Below are positions 13,101-22,567 of a stretch of DNA of 64,000 nt, one piece after another. This stretch comes from Hormiphora californensis. Lineage: Eukaryota; Ctenophora; Tentaculata; Cydippida; Pleurobrachiidae. The position numbers and the translations under genes are program-made. The first letter of the stretch is position 1. Each line of letters opens with the position of its first letter. The notes beneath the pieces were generated by a model that worked only from the letters and a program-made list of their open reading frames with translations, was not told the DNA's origin and searched no databases. The stretch is from assembly GCA_020137815.1 (NCBI GenBank), contig CM035356.1:3059063-3123062 (forward strand). Reading direction: 5' to 3'.

Positions 13101-15861
13101 TGGGGTAAAGGTTATAGACCTTTTAGCCCTTCTATCCACCTTTTTGCGTTTCAATAACAACTAACTCAGGGGGGGGGGCGATGCGATGGGGAGGAGGAAT
13201 TATTCGGGAATGAGCTGGTGGGGATGTTATAAAGTGCTGTGTGTTGTGAACATGGACATGTCACCCAACTTGTTACTTGAACTGGACTTTCACCCAATAT
13301 GTGATGAATTTGTGATTGTCGTAAAATATTAGTATAAGTGCCATGCCAGATATTTGAATGTCTGTTAACATAGGAATATTGGTGATCAAGCGAGACATAA
13401 AATTGTGCACTCGTTGGTAATTGCTGCAATTATGTGATTAAGAGATCAGTGTTAACAATGGTATTAGCTGGTGACCAAATTATATTTTCCATGGATATTA
13501 TAACTCTTCACGTCCTTATTCCAAAGTTGATTCTGACATTAGCTCTTGCAGAGGACTATGTAAAACATCCTCCAAATTTCCTGTATAGTATTTTCCCATA
13601 CCCAATTCAAATTGAATTAACACATTAATATCATCCACGCATCCCAGTGTCAATTATGTCCCATAATTTCAACCCCACACCATATTCGGACAAACTTTAC
13701 CCATATTTTCATACCCCACAGCACCCAGTCCTTAGCTCCCCAATTTCCTCATCTCCTTCACAGACATCCAGAACAAGATTGGCTGACTGTCGTGCAAGAG
13801 AAGTAGCCCTCCGACCCTTCCGCAAAGCTCATTTTTCCTTTTAAAAATACTGCAACATTGGCCTGACCCTATTCTCGCACGAGAACTGTGGTCAGAGCAT
13901 TGGCCTGACGGAAGAATATAAACTTTTCTCCTCTAAACACTAAAATGTACGCTTCTGTCCCAATTTCTAAATTCCCCTTTCCAAATCTCAATATATGTAT
14001 CACCAAATATCATCAATATATTATTGTCAGGTTTGTGAAGAAAACAAATATCCAGAACTACCTTCAAGAGGACATGTCCATTATAGACTCCTGTCAGGCA
14101 ACAGATAGCAACCTAGTGTACTGTCTCGTTGGGTACGCTGTATCTCTCCTCATTGTCTCAAGTATAATGGGATTTCTCACTAGAAAGGTATTTACATGTG
14201 AACTTCTATAAAATTCATATTGTTCGACCGTCGAATCGACGAACAATGTTCGTCTTTATTTTATGAATGTCTCTAATTTAAAGCATGTTTTCAATTCTTC
14301 TTCTCTGCATTTTAACAAAGGACTAAGGGCGCCATCCAATTTTATCCCATCATTACATACCGCATAATGGAGTATTAAATGCATATCTTTCCAATCTCTC
14401 TCCAAACTTGTTTTATCCCATCACAATATATGCATTACATACCGTCTCTATACATCCAATCTCAATATCTCTCCAATACAAAAGGAAACAATACCCAGGT
14501 ACCAGACAACAATGTAACCAAGTACCCCCTCCCCCCTACAACTATACCCCCCCCCCCCCCATGTACCTGTACAATAACTGTACAATACCCCACTAACCAG
14601 GTACCCCCCCATGTACCAGACAACAATGTAACCAAGTACCCCCTCCCCCCTACAACTACCTGTACAATACCACCCCCCCCCCCCATGTACCTTGTTGAGT
14701 AAGGGGGAAGAGTCTCTTCCCCCTTACTCAACAACATGTACCTGTACAATACCTGTACAATACCCCACTAACCAAGTACCCCCTCCCCCTACAACTACCT
14801 GTACAATACCTGTACAATACCCCACTAACCAGGTACCCCCCCCCCCCTACAACTACCTGTACAATACCCCCCCCCCCCCCTACAACTACCTGTACAATAC
14901 CTGTACAATACCCCACTAACCAGGTACCCCCCCCCCTACAACTACCTGTACAATACCTGTACAATACCCCACTAACCAGGTACCCCCCCCCCCTACAACT
15001 ACCTGTACAATACCTGTACAATACCCCACTAACCAGGTACCCCCCCCCCCCTACAACTACCTGTACAATACCTGTACAATACCCCACTAACCAGGTACCC
15101 CCCCCCCCTACAACTACCTGTACAATACCTGTACAATACCCCACTAACCAGGTACCCCCCCCCCCCTCTCCAGGTGCCGGACAACTATAAGGAGAGCATG
15201 CACATTTTCCTGTGTTCCTTGATAACCTTGGCGGTAGTGTCTACCTTCGTCCCTGCAATGGTCCTTCTACCAGGCAAGAAACAGGTAATTACATCCCGGT
15301 AAAATACTGTTTGAAATAGACGCACGTGTAGAAACAGGTCATTTATGGGTAGGTGGGGTCATGTCCCGCTGGTTCAAATATAGCCGCTTATCATCTATGA
15401 TTGTTTGTTTGTTTGTGATTGCTGCGTCTGGAGAATGACCTGCTGGAAAGCTATCTATGATTATAGACCTGTAGTTTATACATATTGCACATCAAGTCAC
15501 AGTAGTATTATGTAGCCTATTATTATGTAACATATAGTAGCTAGGAATCCCCCGCGGGATATAAACCCACAACTATATGTAGATATAAGCCCATTGATAT
15601 GTCCCTATCTCTCTGTCTCTGTCTCTCCCCCTCTCTCTATCTCTCTCTCTCTCCCAGGTGTTCTCAATGGCGATGATAGTGACCCTCCTGGCTCTGTGTG
15701 TCAACTGTATAATATTCATCCCCAAACTGATCACCGCCAGTCGGACAGAGGAAAGACAGAACTCTAAATTTAATAGGAGCCATAATAGCTCAGCAGCTGT
15801 AATAGGAAGGGGTGACAGCGACCTACACAATAAAACTCATTTATCGAGTAGTAAAGTGTAA
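4106..15861 (+). CDS. Class C G-protein-coupled receptor (multi-exon)
   Basis: A metabotropic-glutamate/GABA-B-like plasma-membrane receptor. Exon 1 (4106-4208) encodes a signal peptide, MREILLMLALVIGCPG. Ligand-binding exons follow at 4370-4474, 5676-5841, 6030-6152 (IPSFVLGSNTISD, like the class C 'IPQISYASTS' segment) and 6211-6286, with a poorly resolved part at about 6341-6756. Then come 6897-7012, 7120-7631, a cysteine-rich pair at 7861-7987 and 8091-8324, and TM exons at 8424-8546 (VRASGRDLA, the class C TM2 signature), 8828-8960 and 9086-9181. A second copy of this block follows. TM5 is at 14031-14187, TM6 at 15174-15284 (VPDNYKESMHIF, like mGluR VPENFNEAKFI) and TM7 plus tail at 15658-15861, ending TAA. 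Phases agree at most joins. The join between the cysteine-rich exons is one base off in both copies. Agonist and G-protein coupling cannot be read from the sequence. Confidence 0.85.
4492..4604. mobile_element. Degenerate GGCGCC-TIR MITE, copy 3
   Basis: It carries GGCGCCAGACA near the left end, 'agatttgagaatcaaat' in the interior and TGGCGCC near the right end. It therefore belongs to the family at 734, 2481, 5854 and 33897, but with insertions such as the CAG-rich patch at 4505-4540. No target duplication was found. It lies in a GPCR intron. Confidence 0.6.
4633..5353. mobile_element. Foldback element in GPCR intron
   Basis: The outer arms are inverted: 'acctggcgcgacc...acaggtgtcggct' at 4650-4673 matches the complement at 5306-5345. 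A second inner pair, 'attgacactgaagtcaaatc', occurs at 5050 and, inverted, at 5270-5295. A smaller MITE (4742-4956) is inserted in the left arm. There is no transposase. Confidence 0.55.
4742..4956. mobile_element. Mutator-like MITE with 9-bp TSD, copy 1
   Basis: A 215-bp element whose ends both read inward through GCGGACTCTAGTGCTAA. It is flanked by a perfect 9-bp duplication, atttacatc (4733-4741 and 4957-4965). Nine-base duplications are characteristic of Mutator/MULE insertion. It contains degenerate telomere-like 'taaccctaacc' words at 4803-4835. A second copy, itself interrupted, is at 29411-30505. Confidence 0.85.
5541..5649. mobile_element. 109-bp MITE, CAGGAACCGACCGAA family, copy 1
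   Basis: The ends are inverted (CAGGAACCGACCGAA and TTCGGTCGGTTCCTG). A copy of the same 109 bp differing at a few sites is at 55328-55436. This one sits just upstream of the acceptor of the 5676 GPCR exon. No target duplication is clear here. Confidence 0.75.
5854..5930. mobile_element. hAT-like MITE, GGCGCC-TIR family, copy 4
   Basis: A 77-bp copy nearly identical in its interior to 734-810. It is flanked by a perfect 8-bp duplication, gatattac (5846-5853 and 5931-5938). The insertion lies 12 bp after the 3' end of GPCR exon 5676-5841, just inside the intron. Confidence 0.85.
6893..10547 (+). repeat. Tandem GPCR exon module A
   Basis: The first of two head-to-tail copies with an offset of 3656 bp. 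It holds seven exons covering the end of the ligand-binding region, the cysteine-rich region and the first TM segments (6897-7012, 7120-7631, 7861-7987, 8091-8324, 8424-8546, 8828-8960, 9086-9181). Coding exons are almost identical to module B. Relative to B it has a short local duplication near 8030-8090 containing 'tctgttggtttt(c)tagggcgctca'. After about 9270 the two copies diverge, mostly by small indels. Confidence 0.85.
10253..10317. mobile_element. GTCAGAGCATTGGCC MITE, copy 2
   Basis: A 65-bp palindromic element, CTGTCAGAGCATTGGCC at the left end and its inverse at the right, around 'tctcgcgcgagaa'. The flanks aagaatat and aagaataa match at 7 of 8 positions, consistent with an old 8-bp target duplication. 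The equivalent site in module B (about 13855-13911) also carries the element, so it predates the module duplication. Confidence 0.7.
10548..14030 (+). repeat. Tandem GPCR exon module B
   Basis: The second copy of the module, with exons 10553-10668, 10776-11287, 11517-11643, 11681-11914, 12006-12128, 12408-12540 and 12731-12826. Exon lengths equal those in module A. The intronic half (12840-13960) resembles 9190-10340 but with many short missing pieces. A poly-G run interrupts the intron at about 12559-12577. Confidence 0.85.
14219..14252. repeat. Short palindrome
   Basis: 'ttgttcgaccgtcgaatcg' pairs with 'cgacgaacaa' nearby, giving a small hairpin in the intron after the TM5 exon. Function unknown. 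Confidence 0.45.
14500..15172. repeat. C-rich minisatellite in GPCR intron
   Basis: About eight to ten copies of a ~55-65 bp unit made of 'tacaactacctgtacaatac', 'cccactaaccaggtac' and poly-C runs of variable length. A small inverted repeat, 'gttgagtaagggggaagag', interrupts it at about 14693-14733. The array ends at the acceptor of the TM6 exon, and its C tracts extend the polypyrimidine tract of that acceptor. Confidence 0.9.
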
Positions 15862-17296
15862 ATGTGTGATCTGTGAACGTACTAAACTTGCCTTGTTCGA
15901 CCCTCAAAAGGGTTTGAACAAAACAACACTAAACAGTGTGTGAAAGACTATGACGCTGACGACAGACGGATACAACAGTACCACGACAGTCAGGCACAGT
16001 GCGAGATACAGTCGAACTGAACCAAACAGCTGTTATTATAGTAAGTTGTATCTTCAAATTCTTGAATAGTGTATAGTGTGTAAAATACAGCACATTTGCA
16101 GATCGAACTTATTTAATTGTTGAAAACTGATTTAATTTCTTTATATTGATATCATAAACAATAATTGTTCACATACAATTATGTATTGTCAATTATCACG
16201 GGTGGGAAATCGATCAGTATGGGTGGGAAATGTGGGGTGTCTCAAAGCGCGCGAATACGATGCGCGACAAAATTCAACACACAAAAAGGACGGCGCGCCT
16301 TCCAGACATGCACTCCCAAAACTGTGACATTGGCGTGGGCCACACTCTTAGCTAACATGGGTTTACGGAATAACTCATATCTGGCTCTCGGTACCTTATA
16401 ACTTATTGTTGGCGATTATCCAAGTATACTGGGACTCCACTTTCTAGCTCTGAAGTAGTTGAGATTGACTTGATGAAATCCTGAAAAGAGTATGTTGGTT
16501 AACACTTGAACTGTGGAGTGTGGAGGGGGGGGGGGGGGGGGGGTGCAGTGCGATGGGAATGAAGTAACGAAGAAGAGCATACTTACAAAGATGAAAGAGA
16601 GAGTTAGAGAGGTTCAGTATGATATTCCAAATCATTCAGTAAGGTTCAGTCAAAACGGAGATCCAACTGTTCGTCTCCCCGATCCCCACGAAAGATTTCT
16701 TTTCTTGAAAGCGGGACGAACGGTTCAAAACATCCCAGGAGCTTCTGAACTTTTCTCGGACACATTTCTCAGGAACAATTATCTGTTGATCCTGTGAAAG
16801 GGATCAATGATTGTAAAAGGGAAATACAGAGAGAAGGGAGGATGCAGTGCGATACTGGATGGTACACAAACACTGTAAAATCTCTAGATGTTTGAACAGA
16901 TGGGGATTTAGTTCGCAGAGAGTTCTAAATCGTGAGATTTCACAGTTTCATGGAAGTATAAACAGCATATATATAGGATAATTTAACGAAATAAGAATAG
17001 TTACAAACCTAAAAACCGGTTAAAAATAATTGTAAAAAACGTTTTTGATTAAGAAGCTGGTGGCATGAACTATGAGTTGACTCACATTACATGGAACTTG
17101 GAAGTGTATGTAGGGTATAAAATAAAACCATACGGGTATAAAATAAATTAACATACGGGACACGGGTGGTAAATAAATTAACATAAGGGTATAAAATAAG
17201 TTAGTATTTAAATTCATGCTATTGATTATAAATAAGTTAAGAAATATTAAAAAAACAATAACAGTCTTTGCAGCAGTAATCGTGTGCCTCGCTGTC
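15862..17296. other. Intergenic, dispersed repeats only
   Basis: It contains a 'ccttgttcgaccctc' palindromic repeat at about 15893-15926, whose family recurs at 20903, 36205, 36625 and 48830, and a poly-G run at 16525-16542. An open frame at 16513-16797 (+) reads like protein in its second half but has no recognisable domain and starts in the poly-G run, so I do not call it a gene. Confidence 0.5.
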
Positions 17297-18047
17297 TCAA
17301 AACTCCATTGATTGCATCTGTCTCCCTCCCTGAAGAAAAAACAGTTGTTAATACAGAGTACTGATAGAGTATGACATCTAGGATATAATATACCTTACTT
17401 ACATACACACTACTGGGACTACTGTACAGTGTACACACTACAGACTACACACACTATTCACCAGCCCCCGATTCCCCAAGAATCTACGTTAAATCGTGGT
17501 CCGACTATACCTGTCCATCGTTCCCCCCACTCTTCCCCTTCTTCAGCAGAGCCGGATTGACATAGGGTATAACCCCCGCTCCAGGGATTGTAACGTTCTT
17601 CAGCAGCTCGTGTAGCTCCTCGTCGTTACCAATGGCAAGGAGAACGTGACGTGGTGTGATGCGGCGCTTCTTCACCCCCTTACACGCCATCCCGGAGAGT
17701 TCCAGTATCTGGGGGAGAGAGTGGTTGTGGGAGTGAGGGAGTGGGGTAATGGGAGAGTTCCAGGGGGGAGTGGTCACTAGATTCGAGAAGAGTATTGCAC
17801 TTTTTTTAAGAAATAGGAAAGTGCTCTCTCCAATCTTTGAACATTTTTGCAATATCTTACTCACCTCAGCACAGAGGTACTCCAGCACGGCACTGAAGAA
17901 CACCCCACCGCCAGCACTGATCCTGAACCGCTCCATGCCCGGGTGAGCTCTCATCTTCCGTATGACCCGAGCTACGGGGAAATCGATACCCGCCCGCTTG
18001 GATTTAGACTGTCGTACAGTAGGAAGTGGGACAGTCTTTCCAGTCAT
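17297..18047 (-). CDS. Divergent histone H2A variant, three exons
   Basis: A nucleosomal H2A-family histone. Exons on the minus strand are 18047-17865, 17708-17511 and probably 17329-17297; all phases fit and give 137 residues. Exon 1 holds RAGIDFPVARVIRKM and SAVLEYLCAE. Exon 2 holds RRITPRHVLLAIGNDEEL. The acidic-patch residues (E of LEYL, CAE and ILE; DEE of NDEEL) are kept. The L1 loop (MRAHPGMERF in place of the usual RKGNYAERV region) and the N-tail are strongly changed. If exon 2 instead reads through its donor, the protein ends at 17505 after GNDGQV. The spliced C-terminus ends QSMEF, close to but not the H2A.X SQ-E/D-aromatic motif. Introns argue against a cell-cycle-regulated replication-dependent histone. 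MacroH2A without its macrodomain is an alternative. Confidence 0.85.
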
Positions 18048-18059
18048 ACTAGCTATATA

Positions 18060-18246
18060 ATATGATGGGGATTAGAGGGGATTAAGGACAGATATCGGGA
18101 GAGGGGTGAGAGGGGGATTAGAGGGGGATTTAGGACAGATATATTGGGAGAGGGGTGAGAGGGGGATTAGAGGGGGATTAAGGACAGATATCGGGAGAGG
18201 GGTGAGAGGGGGATCAGGGGGGGATAAAGGACAGATATCGGGAGAG
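18060..18246. repeat. G-rich tandem repeat upstream of H2A
   Basis: About four units of roughly 45 bp containing 'gacagatatcgggagaggggtgag'-type sequence, lying just upstream (minus strand) of the H2A start codon. It could influence that promoter, but no binding site was recognised. Confidence 0.8.
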
Positions 18247-18566
18247 GGCCAGCCGCCAGGGGTGAGAGGAACTCCTGAAAAGTGCAGTAGTCAGTAACAC
18301 ATGAAACGATTCGTTAGAAATAGTCATTGTTTATTTGATTGATTGAAATAATAAAGTGGGCTATTTGATAAAAAATTATAGAAACACAGGTTAAAAACAC
18401 GCCACTCAGCATGTTGTCTTCACATTTGGTCAGGAGAAATAATTGTAAAACGGTAATTTAAACCTATTATAATAAATTAAAGTGTATCATCTAGCATGAT
18501 AGTCCAGCAGATTTCAACTTGATTTGCAGCAAATAGACGACAAACCATCACCATACTACACACCTC

Positions 18567-19758
18567 TTAACTACCAACCTCTGAGTCACTATCAGCCTCA
18601 CTGTCTGCAAATATCATGGCAAGCCGGGATTTAGTTTCAGGAAACTCAGAGAGATCAAGTGTGCTAGTGCTGCCTTGAGAGGAAAAACAACCTTGGCTGT
18701 CACGTTGGAGTAGGGCTAGTTTGGCAGGGGTCGCTGATTTAATGGGCGATGGAGCGGGAGTTGCTGATTTAATGGGCGACGGAGCGGGAGTTGCTGATTT
18801 AATGGGCGACGGAGCGGGAGTTGCTGATTTGATGGGCGATGGAGCGGGAGTTGCTGATTTGATGGGCGACGGAGCGGGAGTTTGTAACTTTGCTGGAGAT
18901 GTACCCGTTTGTAAAGCTGCTTCTTTAGTTGGCGATATCTGTGATGTTCCTAGAGTCGATTGTTTAGATGAGATAGCTGTCCCCCTCTCTGATGGTTCAT
19001 CTAGTTGTGCGTCACTTCGTTTCCGTTTCCTACTACAGGACGGCCCGGGCTGTTCATCATCATCTGGTGGAGGGTGGGAGGTCTCCTCTCTTTTATCAGC
19101 GGGGATAGTAGGATGGGAGGTAGTTAGGACACTGGCAGTGGATATGGTCGGCGCAGCACGTTTCTAAAAAGAAGGGATATATTAGACATGTTGGTTTAGA
19201 GAGATACATTGGACAGTTAAAAAGTAAAGATTCCCTTCCGATGGTTGGAAAGGCCAAAGGGGGTCTAAATAATAATTATTTGACCTCATTATAACTAGTA
19301 TCCCAGGTTCCTAATACGTCTCTAACAAACAAACAAACTTACAAAGAAACACCCTATTCCCTTCTGCCAAGAGGGTGCATCCCAATGTGTCGGGGTATTG
19401 CCCCCTCCGGTGTTCCACTTTCCTTTTCCTGGTGTAGTTGATCCCCCTGCCCTGGATCTGGTGGACACTCCACAGGATGATGAGGAGGATCCCGTCTTTC
19501 TTGGAGCTTTACTCCCAACCGCTGGGAGAGATGTGGTGGGGTGAGAGAGGGGCGATAGAGAGGGAGATAGTGAGAGAGGGGAGAGTGAGAGGGGGATAGT
19601 GGGAGAGGGGCCGGGGCGGGGTTGATAAATCGACAGATATTCTGGATCCAACTATTCCATGTGGGAACTTTAATCGGTCTCCCTGAGCCAGCTGGTTAGC
19701 GAGGTGGGGCACCGTTACCTTTTCTTGAAGAAGTTCCCCCGGCTGCAGTCCTCACCAT
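18567..19758 (-). CDS. PCLAF: PCNA-clamp-associated factor (PCLAF/p15PAF) homologue
   Basis: PCLAF binds PCNA at replication forks and limits translesion synthesis. Exons are 19758-19719, 19521-19343 and 19163-18567; phases join cleanly into 271 residues. The N-terminus MVRTAAGG..SSRKAVGSKAPRK aligns with the human MVRTKADS..TYRKVVAARAPRK block, including the lysines that are ubiquitinated in the vertebrate protein. The PIP box WQKGIGCFF ends exon 2. The vertebrate protein is about 111 residues, so this one has roughly 160 extra C-terminal residues. The extension contains a KRKR-type basic cluster, five tandem TPAPSPIKSA repeats and an acidic end. The repeats carry S/T-P sites that a proline-directed kinase could use. 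No KEN box is visible. The gene lies about 0.5 kb from the H2A gene, on the same strand. Confidence 0.85.
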
Positions 19759-20767
19759 TTCGCTAATTTGCTAGAGAGAAGAGGAGCTGGTTAATTTATT
19801 ACCAAAATATATTGTCTCGCAATTCGCCCGGTCCGGAGAGGAACTTGAGCTAGGTGTGTGACGTCATGTAGTATGACAAAATATAGCGGGGGAGAGATAG
19901 AGGCCCTATCAATATAGGACCGATATTTTGTATTCGGTTCTCCAAATTACAAATTCTTCACAGTGCAGTGCATTTACAACCGTTAACTCCATGTGATTGA
20001 GGCCCTCCTGACACAATTAGTGCGTGAGTTATCGAAAAGGAAAGCGCCCCGCCCCTCTCCTAGTTGTGCACAGTAGTCTGCACAGTGGTAATTTTAGGGG
20101 TGTGAGACAACATGGGGAACGTGTTGCTAAGAGAGGAGGGTTGGGAGGGTGGATCGGCCACAATTATTATAGTAGTCACACCATGCAGTAGCTGTTAATT
20201 CGGTAGACACACTGTAATACGCTTGTTTAAATCAACTGTTAATGCCATCAGTGGAACTTTCTGTGCATAGCATAGTTATTACCTTGCCCCCGTTATACGT
20301 ATTTGCACTATAGATCTGTACAGATCTCTCTTTCTATCCTTACGCATTACCAACATGACTTTACTCCTCTCATCAAGTCTCACTTACAGATCTCAACAAC
20401 TATTAGCAGATCTAAACTGTTCATGTTGTCACCACGATAGTGGGATCATTGTGCTCACTGAAGGGAGAGGGTGATCTTCGCATTGAGTTTAGCCATCATC
20501 ATGTGTGTGAGAGTGAGAGAGAGAGAGAGGGGGAGAGACAGAGAGAGAGAGTGAGAGATAGAAAGATAGAGAAATGGCAAACGAGTTGCAAACATCTGCC
20601 GTCAATAATCTGATATAACACTTGTTGGAGACTTGGGAGACGTGTTCAATCATCCCATGATGTGAGGCACACATGTGTCTATTCTTTCTCATTTGTGATT
20701 CAGTGTGATTTAATCTGCAGATTGTCAGCTTATTTTGACGCTTTTAACTTCACCCATATATGATACA
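19759..20767. other. PCLAF upstream region and intergenic
   Basis: No gene seen. CpG-containing sequence at 19830-20120 includes a 'gtgacgtcatg' CRE-like word at 19859 and a GC-box-like 'gccccgcccctc' at 20045. These are candidate PCLAF promoter parts, not established ones. A short imperfect GA tract lies at 20509-20570. Confidence 0.4.
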
Positions 20768-20853
20768 GTCGGACCCCGATTTACCGGGATGCTCGGGGAA
20801 AAGGGTTTTGCTGGGGAGAAGTTTATCCTCCCAGTAAATCGGGGTCCGACTAA
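20766..20853. mobile_element. Tigger/pogo-like mini-element
   Basis: A ~85-bp hairpin whose ends read CAGTCGGACCCCGATTTACC and the inverse. This strongly resembles the termini of pogo/Tigger Tc1-mariner elements, which insert at TA. There is no coding content. Confidence 0.6.
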
Positions 20854-20986
20854 ATAGAATACTTATTCAAGTATGACAACATATCGATATATCAGACCTT
20901 GTTTTGTTCAAACAAAAGGGAGGGTCGAACAAGGCAAATCAAACCTATCGCCTAACCAAACAACACGTCATGATCTATAGAGCAAG

Positions 20987-21684
20987 ATGAGATCGTGTAC
21001 TCTGGGACTGTTTCTGTGTCTGGTACTAGCCGGCTCTATCATGGTTGAAGCAGGTTGTGGCTCAAAACGGTGCAAGAAATCCCTGATCGAGAGATACAAC
21101 CTCTGTCTAATGAGTGGGTAAGTGACTCACAGTTCAGATCTTACACAATTCTTGGTGACGCAGTCACCCTTACAACTCCAAACAACGGGTTAGAGAGGTG
21201 ACTGCGCCACCAAAAACAATTCGTATCAGCGTGAACAGTGAAAGGGCCGAGTAGAGAAGTTTGATATAAACAATACAAAGTGTTACGTGCGAGAACTAAA
21301 ATAAGCTTATTCAGGTACACCTCTGCGTACGACTGTAAGCCCCTAGCCTACTACTCCTTGGAATTTGATAACGAGTGCTGTCAGGTAAACCATCACACAA
21401 TCAACTCGAGACTCAATTAGTACACAGCACCCAATGCAATCAGTTTGACTTCCTCAATTAACTCTGTTGATACCGGTTCATGTTTCACCCAATCAGAATT
21501 CTTTCCTGTCCACGAATCACGCCTGCTATAATAAACGAACCTTGCTTTTAAACCCATTCACAATACATCAATTCTCTAGGCCCTGGAGAAAGCCATGGTG
21601 CGATGTGTGACACGGGGCAAACTGGAGTACGATTGTTTGAAGAACGATGACGAAGAGGAATACGATGGAGAAGATGAGGTGTAA
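20987..21684 (+). CDS. Small secreted cysteine-rich protein, copy 1
   Basis: Not a family I recognise. Exons 20987-21117, 21315-21384 and 21580-21684 join in phase to 101 residues. The signal peptide MRSCTLGLFLCLVLAGSIMV is followed by a mature domain with cysteines in GCGSKRCKKS, YNLCLMSG, YDCKPL, ECCQ, MVRCVT and YDCLKN. The tail is very acidic (DDEEEYDGEDEV). The even spread of cysteines, including a CC pair, suggests a compact disulphide-bonded secreted protein. A tandem paralogue lies 230 bp downstream on the same strand. Role unknown. Confidence 0.75.
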
Positions 21685-21912
21685 CTGAAATGACATTACA
21701 TTATCGATCACGTGACGTCACAATATGACGTCATCAGCTTTCAACATGTGCGAGTGACATCACTGGAAACATCAATCACATTAAAACTGTTTCTCTCAAA
21801 ACGTCACAATAAATCGAGAGAGAGATCACGAGGTGCCTTAAAAAGTGTGAATCGTTCTTCTGTTACCGACATTGTTGTTCACAGGTGTGTCACTTTTCTT
21901 TTTATTCTGATC

Positions 21913-22498
21913 ATGTCTCTGTTTTATTTTGTCGCTGTGTTAACCCCGGCTCTAGTTGCCACTGCGTGGGATCCCTGCTACGAGCGACGACGATGCAATG
22001 GGAAGCTCCTGGAAAACTATTCTATCTGTTTGATGGCTGGGTATAAATCTCAGTATGGTTGCAAACCGACCCAGTATATTACCCTTCCTTACAATAAGGC
22101 GTGTTGCGAGGTAAGGTTGATATCGGGTGAAATGTGGGGTTTTATCCAGTGTCGGTCAAACACCACCTTGACTAAATACTAAATATTCAACCGTGTGAAG
22201 GGCGTGTGACGTTGTTTAGTTTATTACTGACTGATCTGTTATTGAACTGTATCTAGAACTATTAATATTTTTCAGTTTGTATGATCATATTTTTCAGTTT
22301 GTATGATCATCACTATTATTTCAGATGATCGAAAATAAGGTGTACCGGTGTGTCCGAAAGGGATCTCTAGAGTTCGAATGTATCGAAGATAACACTGAAG
22401 AAGCTCCCACAGAGTTTACCAGGAATGAGGGTTGGGAGACTGAAACAACAGATCTTGGAGCCTCTACAATGCAATTAGGGGGAGAGTCTGAGATATGA
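21913..22498 (+). CDS. Small secreted cysteine-rich protein, copy 2
   Basis: Paralogue of the preceding gene. Exons 21913-22110 and 22325-22498 join in phase to 123 residues. The chosen start gives a signal peptide, MSLFYFVAVLTPALVATA; the frame is open upstream to 21712, but that N-terminus is not signal-like. Shared pattern: C..RRCNGKLLENYSICLMAGY, YGCKP, KACCE, YRCVRKGSLEFECIED. The intron that splits copy 1 at the glycine of SGY is absent here. The C-terminal tail is longer and acidic, with no sequence similarity to the tail of copy 1. Confidence 0.75.
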
Positions 22499-22567
22499 CG
22501 AGGATCTAGTAGGACAATGATTATATATTGACAAATCTAATTCCGGAAAGAGATGAATGTATTATCG

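Noticed and set aside
14462-15144. Frames over the C-rich minisatellite (YCTGIVQVVVGGGG)
   Set aside because: Repeat translation inside a GPCR intron.
16513-16797. 94-codon plus-strand ORF with RFSQNGDPTVRLPDPHERF
   Set aside because: Its start lies in a poly-G run, there is no domain, and no splice partners were found; kept as unassigned.
17749-18065. Plus-strand ORFs opposite H2A
   Set aside because: Antisense of conserved histone codons.
18721-19167. Plus-strand frame with GVADLMGDGA repeats
   Set aside because: It is the antisense of PCLAF exon 3, which has spliced partners encoding the PCNA-binding core.
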